Assembly (NCBI GenBank): GCA_022393335.1
Contig: JAJEKB010021088.1
Span: 1,309,449 to 1,373,448, forward strand
DNA length: 64,000 nucleotides
DNA from: Macrotrachela quadricornifera
Lineage: Eukaryota > Rotifera > Eurotatoria > Philodinida > Philodinidae
Direction of reading: 5' to 3'
The notes beneath the pieces are model-generated. The model was not told the origin of the DNA. It was given only the letters and a program-made list of their open reading frames with translations, and searched no databases. The position numbers and the translations under genes are program-made. Shown piece after piece: positions 48,429 through 61,034 of this stretch (positions are counted from its first letter, which is position 1; each line of letters begins with the position of its first letter).

Positions 48429-49729
48429 TTACAATTTTCTTTTTTTTCTAAGTTGACTTTCTGTATTATCAACATGTCTACCAATGTTTTTACTATAAAA
48501 GAAAAAGAGAAAAATGATTTTTTAAGATAGACAATATCATTACCAATTTTTAGTTAAAGCTGATCTAGATCGAGTTGTAACACCGGGTTCAAATGGTAAT
48601 GGTGGTGAATTTTCATCATTTGGTATTCGATGAGTTATTTTGACTGGACTAAATATATGTAGAAAAGAAAAAAAAATTAGTAGAAAAATAAAAGTTAGTT
48701 GTTCTTTCACGCCAATACAGGTTAGCGAAAGGATAACATAAATAGTTAAGAAGAAACAAATTTATAATTTTTTTTACGATGGATATATAAGTAAAGCAAT
48801 AACCTAATTTATCTTGAAACAAATACTGAATTATCAAAAAGCTTTCCAGAAAAATTACATTCATCTCTTGTTTTATCCGCAATATTCTGCAAAGACTAAC
48901 AAAAATAAACCTAGAAGATTAAATCAAATTATAAAAAAATTCGAATTTTGTAGTTGCATTAGTGAAGCTTCACCAGTAATTGTATAGGAAAAGATAAATC
49001 AAATTTTCCTAAATTGACTCACCCAATTTGTTTATCTTTTTTATCTTTATCTTCATCTTCATCTTCATTGTCGATAGACACTGAAGTAACATACCTAGCC
49101 CTAAAAAGTATTTGAAACAACTCAAAATACTAATAAATAAATGTCTTACAAAACTCTTTGAATAATTCGAATTCGTCCATCGGATATTGCATAAGTATCA
49201 CGTAAACGCTTATGACATTTTGGTGCAGATTCAATAAAGCCGGTTTCTTCATAAATTTTAATAAATGAATTAACAACCAGCTTGATTTCATCATCGACCG
49301 GTAAAACAATAAATTTTTCTGTAAAAAAAATATATTACATTTGCTTTTTATAAGAAAAACAAACTTGTTGCTTTATCTTTTTCTTTAATTTGCATCATTA
49401 ATTGAACTACATCATTTTGTTTTTCAAGAGTATAAATACGATTAGAGTTGACCTTGTCAAAATTAGATACTGATTGATTATCTTCAATACCTACGGAAAA
49501 TGAAGCCAAAGATGAGAAATATTTTTAAAAAATCGTTACCTTTAGTAGCAAATTGATAAAGACGAGATTGTAATTGTTTGTTTGCTGCTGGATAAGGTTG
49601 CGATATATTTTCATCGTTATAAGCTTTTTTAACTGCCAAATAAATCTCTTCTAACACATAGAAATATAAACATATTTATTAAAAGAAAAGTATACTACCT
49701 GTATTTTTCATTGAATTAGCAAGCTTCAT
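48429..49729 (-). CDS. MULE accessory protein of unknown function, 227 aa
   Basis: Seven exons on the minus strand: 49729-49699, 49650-49540, 49490-49365, 49318-49150, 49100-49023, 48648-48544 and 48492-48429. All introns are GT-AG, all phases agree and there is no stop, so the gene appears intact. It starts MKLANSMKNTGEEIYLAVKK. The middle part is probably helical and includes KFIVLPVDDEIKLVVNSFIK and CHKRLRDTYAISDG. An Asp/Glu/Lys-rich run (NEDEDEDKDKKDK) follows, and the C-terminus is basic (QLRKKRKL), a likely nuclear localisation signal. It lies 920 bp downstream of the transposase on the same strand, between it and the left terminal repeat. Second genes of plant MULEs such as mudrB are a formal parallel, but I see no sequence likeness. 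Its role, perhaps in integration or regulation, is inference. Confidence 0.75.
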
Positions 49730-50142
49730 TATATATTTTGATGCACAGGCTTAATATATCTGAAATAAAGTCATTATAAGAGCTGGATTATTACATAATC
49801 ATTTTTTTCTAATAAATCTTTTACGTAAATCACCAAAGTAAAATAAAAAAGAAGAAAATCATAGACAAAAATAAAAACATAATGATAAAAAAATTGTATA
49901 AGTATGTCGAAAAGCGACTAGTAACATTTTTCACATAATAGAAAAATATCAATGTTTACAGTAAAAAATACGAGTAACAAATGAAAATATCTTATATAAA
50001 ACAAACGATGAAAGCATACTACTATTAAATGAGAATCAAGAAACCGGATAAAGTGTCTGACTAAAGCGAAATACAATTTGTTATTATTCAAGACAAGAAA
50101 ATCATACGAAATACAGTGATTAAAATGTTCATTGAGATGATA

Positions 50143-50568
50143 CTCAGTGAAAAAATGTCTGGTTATATAAGATTTTATCTATTTCAATCGGATTTTTGTG
50201 CAACAAAATCAAAATTATAATTGATTGGAATCTTCCTAAATCAACAATAATTTTATTTTTAACCAAAAATAATCTTGTAAATCTAGTATAATTTTAATTT
50301 TAATCGAAAAATATTTTACTTTAATCAAAATTCCATTTGATTTACAGGAAGAGCTTTGATTAAAAAATAATCTTCTAAACCAAGTATAGTTTTGATTAAA
50401 ATAAAATATTTTTTGATCAAAATTAAGATTATACTAGATTTAGAAAATTATTTTTGGTTAAAAATCAAATTATTTTGATTTATGAAGATTTCAATCAATT
50501 ATAGTTTTGATTTTGTTGCAAAAGAATCCGATTGAAATCTTATATAATCGGGCATTTTTTCACTGGGT
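50143..50568. mobile_element. 426-bp foldback MITE inside the MULE
   Basis: Ends ctcagtgaaaaaatgtc and, mirrored, gcattttttcactggg, flanked by TA on both sides (50141-50142, 50569-50570). Arms of about 170 bp pair through ttatataagatttcaatcgg and aaaatcaaaattataattgattg. It sits between the transposase and accessory genes, so it does not break either. Confidence 0.75.
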
Positions 50569-50649
50569 ATCTTCAATTAATTCCTACTATATTGCAAAAT
50601 AAATTTTTTACATTAAACTTGTACAGAGCTTTAAAGTGACTGGCATCAT

Positions 50650-53600
50650 TCATTTTTGTTGAATAAACATATATTGATTTTGTTGTGGTGGCATAATGGT
50701 AAAATTTGTTGGTGTTACGAAACGAACTGATTTAATTAATTTTGGTGTAGGTGCTGTAACAGATGATGATGAAGAAGAAAAGTGGAAAACGTTTTGAGGT
50801 GAAGATGTTATTGGCAAGGTGTTAATTGGTAATGATACGGATGAGCAAGGATTAGTATCTTCTGATAATTTATTAGTAGTTAATGTAGTTTTATTGGACG
50901 TAAAATATGAAGATGAATGAATGTTTTCCTTATCACATCGACGCGTACGTTTTCCACCGGCTTTTGTGATTTTATCTTCAATTCTCTTTCTTTTTTTTTC
51001 ATGTCCAAGATTTATTTTACCATCAGTATCTTCAATTGGCATACCTATAAAAAGAGGAAAGGAACATTAGTAAGTGGTGTATGTGTTTATAATTTTATAC
51101 GAAACCTAGATAAACTTTGACGGCTAATACATGTGCACACGTCTGTACAATACTTGGACAAGAACATCTAAAAAGACGTTTACGATCGTTCATATGAACG
51201 GCATGAACGACTTCTTGATCTAATGAACGAACAGTAAAAACTTTAGACTTGGTATTGAATTGAACCAAATCTTGTTCGTTAAGTAAATTAGCACGTGCAT
51301 TATTAGTCAATGTTTCACGACGATAAGTACCATTAGCAATATTTGATAAAGAAGATACAGTAGTCTGATGTTCATCATTCGATACTGTTATATTCTCAAC
51401 AATATCATCATTATCAACAGATATTGATAAAGAAGCTTGTTCTTCCGATAAAGCACATGTATCATCAGGTTCAGACACAGGTGTCTGTTGCTTGAGTAAC
51501 ATAGTTTTCATTCGATTAACAGCTTCATCAGGTGAAAATGATGTGACAAGGGATAAATATGATCGATCAGTTTTTGAATCCATATAATCGTGTAGTAAAT
51601 GATAATCACCTATATAAAACAGAAACAGAAGTACGCATTGAGGATTCAAAATGAAAAGAAGATGAAAAAAGCATTGCACTTACCAGCACCACAAAAACCA
51701 CGCTTTATCTCGTTCACATAAAAACCAGTAACTAGGTAAAACATTTGAGCAAGTGAATCCAAAGATAGCTCCTTCCATGCAAGCCATCTCTTGAATACAG
51801 CATTTAAACTTTCAATTGGATTTGTAGTAACACCTGATATTTCATTAAAAAGATTTCGTTCACGACTTGTCCATCCACCTGGTAAATAGAAACACAAAAC
51901 ATGATAAACGGAGAATTTCTCTACCTAAATGGCTCAACTTGTTCTGTGCGAATGAGTCAACACATTCTTTAACTATAATCTAGTATCGAGGAATACATCG
52001 ACAATTTCTTTACTTAGATGACTCGACTCATCCTATGAAGATAAGTCGACATATCCTTTGACTATAATTTACNNNNNNNNNNAATGATTGAAGAATGAGT
52101 CACAATTTTTTCTACTTAGATAACTCGACGTATCCTTTGGAGATAAGTCGAGTTATCTATGTTGAAAAAATTCTGATCTACTTATTCTTCAACCATAAAT
52201 TATAGTCAAAGGATATGTCGACTTATCTTCATAGGATAAGTCGAGTCATCTAAATTAAAAAATTTCTGACCTGTTCTTCAACAGTAAATTACAGTAACAG
52301 GATAAGTCGATATATCTTTTGCCTATAATTTATTGTTGAGAAGTATAAATCAAATATCTTTTAGTTAGATATCTTGACTTATCCTTTGGAGATAAGTCGA
52401 CATATCCTGTAACTATAATCTAGTGTTGAGGAATAGATCAGAAATTGTTCTACTGCGATAACTCACCTTATTCTTTGACTATAATTTACAGCTGAGAAGC
52501 AGATCGAAAATTTCTTTACTTAGATAACTTGACTTATTCCATGCGGACGACTTGATTGATCCTCTGAAGATGAGTCTGCAGATGATTACGTTAATATTTT
52601 GATGAATAACTATCATTGCAGAAGTAAGTTTTTTTTCTTTTTTAATACTCTAAATGAATCACTGAATTCTGTGACAAGATAGAATGCTATAGAGAAAATT
52701 TACTATTAAATTGGATGAGGTAGATCTACTAGCATGTGTTACATAAAATATAAATTTTCAACGAACCAATTTCATCAATTGTTGGCATTAGATATGTATC
52801 AAACCAATCACGGAACTTTGGTGGCCACGTAGGAGAAACATTGTTGTATTTGTTGGTGAAATCAAGTTTAGATGGTGCTCGCATTAAATTTGTAATGGTA
52901 TCAGTAACATTACTTATAATTTCTCTTTTTTTCTTTTGAAGAAAATTTGGATCTTGTTCATCAGCATCAGCAACTTGTTGTGTTGGAAGATAATAATGTT
53001 TAATAGCTGCTTTCAAATTTTTTCCTAAATGATTCCAACACCGATGTTGATCTATGTTTGGATAATAAAATCTGAACGCATTTTTTAAAGCAGCTTCGCA
53101 ATCTGTAATAAGTACACAATGATTTCCAAGTTCCGGAATTTCTTGATGCAAAATTTGGACAAATCGTTTATGTGATTGTTCACGTTTAAAATCATGTAAA
53201 AGAATTATAAGTGGAATAATTGGTTGTTCAACGAACATAATATGTCTGTATGCAACAATCTAGAAAGAGAGAAACAAGGAACAAAATCATTGTAATATTT
53301 TAGTTTGTTCTTACTGAAACATATATTTCACCTAAAGAAAACGTCGTATCATAGTATAAAGGTACGGTTTCTTTTGTGATACGTAGTAGTTTGCAAAACT
53401 GTTCTTTCATTTGATCATGGATTAATACAATTAGTAATTCAGGTTGTATTTGAAGTAATTTAAAGTAACCATTTAAATCAAACGATAATAATACAAGGTT
53501 TTTTATTTCATCGTTTGTAATTCTTTGTTGTTTTAAAAATTTTTGACGACGATATTCACATTGAGCAACGTTTCTTGGTGCATCATCTCCTTCATTTGTT

Positions 53601-55312
53601 GCAATAAGATGTTTGTAAGCTTTTGAGCCGGACATATGTGTAACGAGAGTGTCAATTTGTTTAATTGTGGATGATAACGTACATTGAAATAAATGAGATG
53701 TTGCTAGTTTAGAATTACCATGAGGACGTCGTGTTGCAATATCTAAATTTCCTAAAATAAAGAGAAAATATATATGAAATAAGATCAAAGTTTGGTCCAC
53801 ATTATAATATATCCTTCCTATTTATCGTATTTCCTATAATCTACGTATCATATTAGTGCTTCAGAAAAACATAGTTTAGTTTTTTAATAGAAATATTTTT
53901 CTCAATTCTCAAAGTAATGGATGCGTTATATTGTACGGCTGCGTTTTGCATTTTAGTTTTGATTCAACTAATATATTCAATTACAAAAACAAAATACATC
54001 ACAGGATGCAACTTCAAAAGCTCTCCAATCTACACAAGACAGCTTTTTCTATAGTTGAACATTTTGCTTTCAAAATCGACAAAACTCGAAGCAACCAAAT
54101 ATCGACGCTGCAAAAAAATCGTTTTCCTTCTATACAAGTAATTTCTTCTATCTTATTCCATCTTTTCATCATCTGATAAATTTTATTTTAAAAAAATAAA
54201 TCATAACATGTAGCTTGAAAAACTCTACAATTATACAAAGAACAATTTATTTTAAATGTGTTTTATGCTATTCAAATAAGCGAAATTTTGTGCGACTAAT
54301 AAATTATCGTTTTCGCATTGTCGAAATTTGATCTTTCCAAATTTTGTTGATTTTAAAAGTAGAAAGCATAACTGTAGAAAGAGCTGTCTTATGTAAATTG
54401 TAGAGCGTTTCACGTAGGATATAATGGTACATTTTGTTTCTTTTTGAGTACAATATATCAAGTAAATAAAAGCCGAAAATGCAAAATGCTGTCATAAAAT
54501 ATAGTACAATCGTTATATAGTGTAACTTAAAAATGCTAACAGTTACGCTAGTTCTTCTTTTGTCTTATTATAGTGTTTACATGAAGATTAATATTTGGAC
54601 AATTAAATCATGTAAAAACCATTGTTTCAGAAAAAATGGTGAAAATTACAATTTCTTTAAAGTAAGGTGTAACGAATCGTTCACTAAAAACAAAATAACT
54701 TTAATCATTTGTTTAAAAATAAATTATCTATATCTGTAGTTTGTCTTCTCGCGTAGCATTTTATTGTAAAAAAATTTTAGAACTTTGGTTGCTCTAGCTC
54801 TTTCTATATTCGTTTAGATAAATTCTGTCACTTGAAATTAAATAAAATTGCATACCGATATAACATACTATTACATCTAAATTGCTTTTTTTCGAAATAT
54901 AAACATGTTTAACACAACGTGCATCTTTTTTTTTTATCCGAATTTATACAAGTATAATATGTTTTTGTAAAATCAGGTTGTTGACGAGAATATTGAATTG
55001 ATTTCTCGTTTTTCCAAAAATATCCATCAAGTTTCCATATATCTATAAATACATATCATATTGAAAGTGTCATTACGTTAAAAGTAACTCTTACCTTGAG
55101 TTTGTTTCGTCAACAATAATCGATATACTACATTGGATACTACAGGATCTGGTAAACTTTCTAATTTCTCGTTATTATCGAGTATGAAATTTAGATCATC
55201 AACTGTTAATCGAGTAAGTGGACGATGTATTGCTAAACAACGAGAAAGTGCTTAACGATAATATTTATATGAGAAACCTACTTAAATTAAGATCATCACA
55301 ATCTTCATTCAT
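50650..55312 (-). CDS. Mutator-like (MULE) transposase with SWIM zinc finger, 731 aa
   Basis: Seven exons on the minus strand: 55312-55282, 55232-55095, 53751-53315, 53259-52767, 51878-51684, 51609-51103 and 51044-50650. Every junction keeps frame and no stop interrupts it. The DDE core is complete: Asp191 in YYDTTFSLGE, Asp255 in LITDCEAALKNAF, the CxxH pair Cys276/His279 in HRCWNHLG, and Glu389 in TTNPIESLN. A SWIM finger follows (CxC at 581/583, CxH at 590/592 in RCSCPSIVQTCAHVLAV). The tail is basic (KKRKRIEDK, GKRTRR) and then Ser/Thr-rich. It lacks the FLYWCH finger of the copy at 1.9 kb, so it is a different MULE lineage. Two introns are long: 53752-55094 holds a diverged inverted repeat, and 51879-52766 holds a hairpin repeat array and an assembly gap. 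The enzyme would cut and rejoin its own ends in the nucleus. It looks competent. Confidence 0.85.
51910..52575. repeat. Intronic array of gataagtcga hairpin repeats
   Basis: Units of ~100-130 bp built from ttctacttagataactcgac, ttatcctttggagataagtcga and atatcctttgactataattta alternate in both orientations, so the block can form many stem-loops. It fills the intron between transposase exons 4 and 5. Ten Ns interrupt it. Confidence 0.7.
52073..52082. other. Assembly gap (10 N)
   Basis: Ten Ns within the inverted-repeat array of a transposase intron. The length is a placeholder; the array may be longer in the genome. The coding exons on either side are not affected. Confidence 0.95.
53930..54500. 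repeat. Diverged inverted repeat in transposase intron 2
   Basis: 53930-54120 on the plus strand and 54500-54300 on the minus strand share gcgttttgcattt, caca/ataagacagct, aaaatcaacaaaa and aatttcgac words. Both translate to similar peptides (NLHKTAFSIV / NLHKTALSTV), but the likeness follows from the DNA repeat, and there is no wider protein evidence. Some other insertion may be the source. Confidence 0.45.
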
Positions 55313-56999
55313 TACTGTTAAATCGTAAAAGAGAATAATAATCAAATTATTAAATTTAACACTTATTACACCTAAAAATAAAAATAATTTCCAAAAGGAA
55401 TTAAAAAAACTTTTTTCCATTCATTTTAGTAACAATGGCAACGTAATATTTTTCATTAATTTTCTGTTAATCTGTGAATATTTTATTCAATTATTACGTT
55501 TACTCTTTTTTAGAAAATTTGGAATAAAAAAGATAAAACATGGACGCACAGTTATTGGATTATGTAGTATAGCGAGATGACCAATCAGCCTTTTCGGTCG
55601 CTTCGGTCTTCGGTTTCAACTTCGGCCAATTATTATTACCCAAATAGGACTGTCATAGAACATTTATTTAACATTTTCATTTAAAAAAAATCAAAATAGA
55701 AGATCTAGTATTTTTATCATCATCTTTCATTACGATTCATACTAAAAGAGATAATGTTTTATCTTGTTTTCGATAATATCACATGATTTTTGTTGTTTTG
55801 AGTTATGTAAAACAATTTTATTTCGGAGATTTCTTTCAAAAGAAAAATTTGATATATCCATAGAAAAATAAGATCGATGACAAAGAAAAAAACGTTATTT
55901 AACTTCAACATTTCATTTTAGGGATGTCTTCTTATTTCAATAAATATTAAAGTACGCATGATTTTTTCAACAATAAAACATAATATTTATTCGTTCGTAA
56001 AAGATAATGTGAGAAAATGAATTAAACATGATTATCACAATCGACATATTCTAAAAAAAAATTATTTTTTGAAAATCTTTTTTTATTAGATGTGATATGG
56101 TATAAAATTCTAAATGAATATGATTATTCTTATGTAAAGTAAGTATATTGTATTTAATACAAGAATAATTATAAGTCGTCACGTGTCTGATGAGATCATT
56201 AATTATGTCTTTATGAAACAGTAAAAATGTCGAACAGAAAATAATTATAGGTTGCCCACATCTGACGAAGCAGAAAGTAGAACAAAAACGGATGATTATC
56301 AAATAAAAAAATCTCCAAAGACTTTCTGACACTTATTCATTTTATCTACTCAGTTCTCTACACGTATTTCATTACGATAATTAATTAAATATGTTCTATT
56401 TTCTCGGCAGTTTTCTTTGCTTTTTCAATGCAATATTTAGGATCTATAACATAGTCAAATGTCATAGAAAGCCTGAATAAAGTCATACAATTTTCCAATC
56501 CGCTATTTAGAACTGACTCAGATGAATGTAATATCAGAAAGTGTACATCTTTTTACACATTGATACATAGGATAGTCTGTGAATTTTTGAATTTTATCAA
56601 ATCGATTCTATTATTATTTTTATATCATAAAATCTTTTGAAGTTTTTGCAGACATAAAAAAATAATACATTTATAATGAATATAAATTATAGAAGATCGA
56701 ACAATATAGTAATTATCTTTAACCTTCTCAGTTGAGTAGACTTATTAATAATGATGTGCGAAGATAATGCTTATTCTAATATGTAGGTAAGAATAACATA
56801 TATTTTAAAACGCACTTCAAAGTCGTTTATTACGCACATAAATATCAAAATAGATGTTTAAAAAAGAATTATATTATATACACTAAGTTTAGATTAAATG
56901 AAGTGAGAAGCTAAATGTCATCTATTATTTCTATTTTTTACTGGTTTTTTTAAGAAAAATAGAAAAGAGATATTAAAAACGAAATTATCTATCGAAAAG

Positions 57000-57970
57000 A
57001 TGATGTTTTATATTCTTATTAGTTTATTTTGGCCATCAGCTTTTTGTAATTTGTTTCTAATTTATCACTTTATTCGTTTACCTCAATTACGAAATAAACT
57101 ACGTAATCGTATTATATTTTTTTTACTTATTATAAATTTTGTTCAGGTAAAATTTTTTTTTTTTTGTTTTGTATAATTAATCTAATAAGTAAAATATTAT
57201 AGGAAATAGTTGAACTTCCACCACGTCTTTATTTTCTATATACTCGTACTGTTATATTTCCAAATCCGATTCTTTGTCAACTTTGGAATTGGTCACAATT
57301 TTCATTAATATCAATCAATCAATTTATTACAGCAATGGCAAGTATTGAACAATATTTATTTGTATTTCATCGTGTATTTTTAACTCAACATAAGATTCTT
57401 CTCTGTCAATTACCATTAGTTTTATGTATATTATTTCCTATTATTTTCTTTGGTATTAGTGTTTATATTCCATCATGTATAACAATATTTTATTATACAC
57501 GTATGGGTTGTGGATCACCATGTTTATTCTCTACTAATCAATTTGCTCTTATATTTAAAAATATTGTTATTAATAGTTTTCCTGTAATTATAATTATTAT
57601 ATTTAATATATTAATTATAATTCGAGTTTTAATTCAACGAAAAAAAATGAATCGACAACGTCATTATTGGTATGAAAATATTCGAATGATTTGTCAATTA
57701 TTACCACTTGCAATTTTATATTTAATTATATGGATACCAATGTGTGTTCTATTTTATTTTAGCACACTTGGTACAGATATACAAAAATCATCAGCAAATA
57801 TACTTATTAATGATTATTTTGGTAATTTAAAATATTTAATTAATTATTTTTGTCCATTTTTTATTTTAATTGGTCAAACTGAATTACATAGAAAAATAAA
57901 AAAAATTTTTGGTTGTTCTATAAAACAACAGACTGCTGTAGTAGCACCACTGACAATTAAAAAATACTAA
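57000..57970 (+). CDS. Seven-transmembrane receptor (bdelloid GPCR), 304 aa
   Basis: Two exons, 57000-57146 and 57203-57970, with a 56-nt intron, joined in phase 0. Seven hydrophobic segments are visible. The helix-3 boundary reads AMASIEQYLFVFHR, where a DRY-like motif would be, and a WNWSQFS stretch precedes it. Cys pairs occur in the second outer loop (MGCGSPCLF). A basic inner loop (LIQRKKMNRQRHYW) leads to helix 6. Helix 7 ends NYFCPFFILIGQTELHRK. This is the rhodopsin-like type greatly expanded in bdelloids. The ligand is unknown; peptide or chemosensory reception in the plasma membrane is likely. It is intact, and a second copy of exon 1 lies at 63.8 kb. It is related to the dead receptor at 1-3.5 kb. 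Confidence 0.85.
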
Positions 57971-58263
57971 ATTTTTTTATTCAATAATTATACACAATTA
58001 ATACACTGATGTTAATATTCTAAAATATTGTAATAAATATTTTAAACTGCGTAGTATTTTATTCTCACGATATATTTCTATTTTTTTTCATTAATGTATT
58101 AGAATTATCACAATTTCTGTTGTAGAATCAAAATTTTTTAACATAAAAAAATTACATATGTATTCATAAAAGTATGATTAAATATTCATCGCATTTCTTT
58201 AATGAATGAAATCCATTACATTGTATTTAGTTCATGCATGTAAAAGCCGAAAAGACGCTTCAG

Positions 58264-60910
58264 CTATTCAACTTTCAAATTCGAATATTCAACTATTCAA
58301 CTATTCGAATATTCGAGTATTCAACTATTCAACTATTGATACATGAAAGATTAAAGACGCTAACTACAAGATACTAGAACTAATACACATAATGTTGAGG
58401 GTGAGGGCGTGAGGGATGAGGATATGGGTGAGGTCAAGGGAGAAAAGACTATTCGGGCATTCCCATCCATTCTTATTAATTCTCAACCATTCACATCCAT
58501 TTAGGCCCTCATCTACCTATTTTTGGGCGGGTAGTCAGATCCTCAAGTCTATACATTTGGGAGCGTCTTGGGTTATCATGAGCTACTATTTCAAGGTACC
58601 TTTAGGTCCTCATGAATTACTGTTTTGAGATACTTGTCGAATCTCATGGGATCTGATATAGGCATAAAGTTGGGTTCTTTTAGGCTAGTATATGGATGCA
58701 CTAATTCAAATCCTTAGAATTGGTTAAAATTGATTGAAATTAAAATTGAAATTAGTTTAAATGAGTTGGAATTGATCAGAATGGCTCGATCTACCTAAAC
58801 TTTCTATGAAATCCTAAAGATTGGTATAGAATTAGTCTGAGACTGTCTGGAATTGGGCCAAATTGACTAGAATTTGCATGGAATTTCTCTGACACTCACT
58901 ATAATCGTGCCGAATTAATTACAAATACCAAGATTTCATATGAAGTGTAGCTAGATCAAACTCATTCGAGACAGTTTTGGATCAATTCCATACCAATCCC
59001 TTGGATTCTATAGCATTTTCAGGTAATTCGAACCACTTCAACTCATTTGCAGACTAATTGTTATCACTTCCAATTCCAATTCCTACCAATTCCGATGATT
59101 CCAAGACAAGAATTGGAATTAGGATGGATTGGAACGGAAACTGATGCATCTGTAGACTAATGGTTAGAGGTACCCTTAGGTACCCATTAGGATGCACCAA
59201 TTCCAGTAGACTGAGTCCTCATGACTTAGTATTTAAAGATACCCGGGGATTCTCGTGTGCTATTATTTGGAGATAACCCAGGGTTTCTTATATGCTATTA
59301 TTCAGATATTCCCTTGTATCCTCACAGCCTGCTATTTAGAGGCATTCTCAAGTCTTCATGCGCTACTATTTGAAGGTATTCCAAGGTCCTCATGTCCTAT
59401 TATTTAGAGACATTCTTGGCTCATCATGTATTATTAACGGGAAGTGCCCTTAGGATCTGATGTTGTATTAATCCTTTGGTCATCCGTCACTTTACGAGAA
59501 AATCAGGGTGAGGTTTTCTTCTATTGTGAAAGTTATAAGTTTGTGCGTGTGCTCCTTTTACAATACTTATTTTTCATGCTGCCATTAAGATTCAATCAGC
59601 GCACAAATAAAAATCTCAGAATCTATTTACAGTTCCGATACGGAAACGGATATATTTTATGTTTTGCGAGAGGAATAGCCAGGGATCCGTTAACTATAAA
59701 ACAAGGATCTTGCATTTTGGAGAGATAGATAACTCAATCTGCTGACTATTATAATAGTTTATAGCGTCGAATTCTACACTGGCATCCTTTTTCAGGTACG
59801 ATGAACTCGTACATAATACGTATCGATTATACTTCAATTTCTTCAGAAAACTATTTTTCACTGAAAAGTTTATGGATATTGTCACAATAAATTAGTATAA
59901 ATTTGCATCATTTGGTTTCTGACCTGTACATAATTTTCTTACAAGCAAAAAACTGAGAGACTAGTGTTGTTCCATGCATTGAACGCTTTCAATACCGCTA
60001 AGTAAACTATGTTATATTAATACGAATTGATATATTTTTCTGTACTCAAAAGACAATAGTGTTTGTGATTTTTCTGTTGATAGAAAACGTATAGGGAGCA
60101 AACCATTTGAAAAAAAAAGATGATCTATAATTAAATATCAAGAAGCAATGAGTTGATTTACTAGTTTTTGAAAGCATCTGTTCTACGATCATTTTGGGTA
60201 GCTGGACTCCTAATGTGTTTAGAAACCGACAACCTTGGGACTGCGCTTTTGTTCCGTGTGGGCTTCTGTTATGCAGTGGATTAATATTCTGAAAGGAGAT
60301 ATTGATAAGACATCAGAATCGCAGAATACAGTCATACAATAGCATATGAGGGTCCAAGAATGCCTCTAAATAATAAAACTTGGTGACCTAAGGGTGCCTC
60401 TAAACAATATCCAATGAGGATCTAAAGATACTTCTAAATGATAGCATATGAGGACATACAGATGTCTCCAAAGCGCAGGCAATGAGGACTCCAAAGTATC
60501 TCTAAATAATAGCATGTGAGTGTTCAGTCTCCCAGTTCTGAACTGCAACTAGTGCATTCCTATTCCCATTTATTCCCATCCATTCGCAGTCATTCCCAAT
60601 TATTCGCAGTCATTCCCAATTATTCGCAGCCATTCCGATTAATCTTTTCCCCTTTGGGTGAGGTCGTCAAGGAACTACTACCTGTAGGTTGCTGCCAAAT
60701 GCAACAAACAGCATCTTTCCTTCGTGGTTTACTTTCAGCATCCTGCAGGCAGTATCCTGCGGGCAGTATCCTGTAGACCATATCTTGCAAGGAGCATTCT
60801 ATACGCAGCATCCTTAATCTATCGTGTAGTAAAAGTTGAATAGATGAATATTCGAATATCCGAATAGTTGAATAGTTGAACGAAAAGTTGAATAGTCGAA
60901 TCGAATTAAC
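58264..60910. mobile_element. 2.65-kb repeat element with mirrored tandem arrays
   Basis: Terminal regions 58264-58345 and 60826-60910 are inverted copies rich in attcaactattcgaatattc, followed inward by gaaagattaaagacgct / gatagattaaggatgct. Inside, a degenerate ~47-bp unit (cctcatgtgctattatttagaggcattc) is tandem at about 58560-59430 in one orientation and at 60300-60520 in the other. Other arrays are a G-rich gtgaggg tract (58393-58440), a gaattgg-rich block (58700-59150), a 24-bp attcgcagtcattcccaatt unit (60565-60640) and a cagtatcctgc unit (60735-60790). No gene. Superfamily unknown. Confidence 0.55.
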
Positions 60911-61034
60911 GGGTTCTACACTACTGGTGAACCTTCATATGGCACAATAAAATTTCAATGAAAAAAAATCTTTTAATTCAATTAATTTATACTATCTTTC
61001 TCTCCTTCGAATAAATAGAGTGAGCTGATTTGTT

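Larger units (their letters stand above)
47864..55641. mobile_element. Autonomous two-gene MULE, 7,778 bp, with 9-bp target duplication
   Basis: Terminal inverted repeats of about 60 bp: the left end gggtaataataaatggccga and the inward-read right end gggtaataataattggccga share further ccgaagaccgaagc and gattggt words. The perfect 9-bp duplication aaataggac lies at 47855-47863 and 55642-55650. The duplicated locus at 61628-61636 has a single aaataggac, the empty site. The element encodes two minus-strand genes and contains a secondary MITE (50143-50568) and a repeat-filled intron. A 9-bp duplication is the MULE standard. Confidence 0.92.
47427..57970. repeat. First copy of a duplicated receptor locus (contains the MULE)
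   Basis: Apart from the inserted MULE, 47427-47863 and 55642-57150 align along their length with 61141-61636 and 61637-64000. This includes non-coding DNA, for example the shared gattgccagtgccat and ggagatttctttcaa words, and the first exon of the receptor. Identity looks high but not perfect. Homology begins abruptly at atgaaacaatt (47427 / 61143). Confidence 0.85.

Noticed and set aside
51910..52575. CRISPR-like array
   Set aside because: Units alternate orientation, have no uniform repeat/spacer lengths, and lie in a eukaryotic intron.
60516..60811. Open frames over the 24-bp and cagtatcctgc arrays
   Set aside because: Frames are translated tandem repeats, overlapping on both strands.
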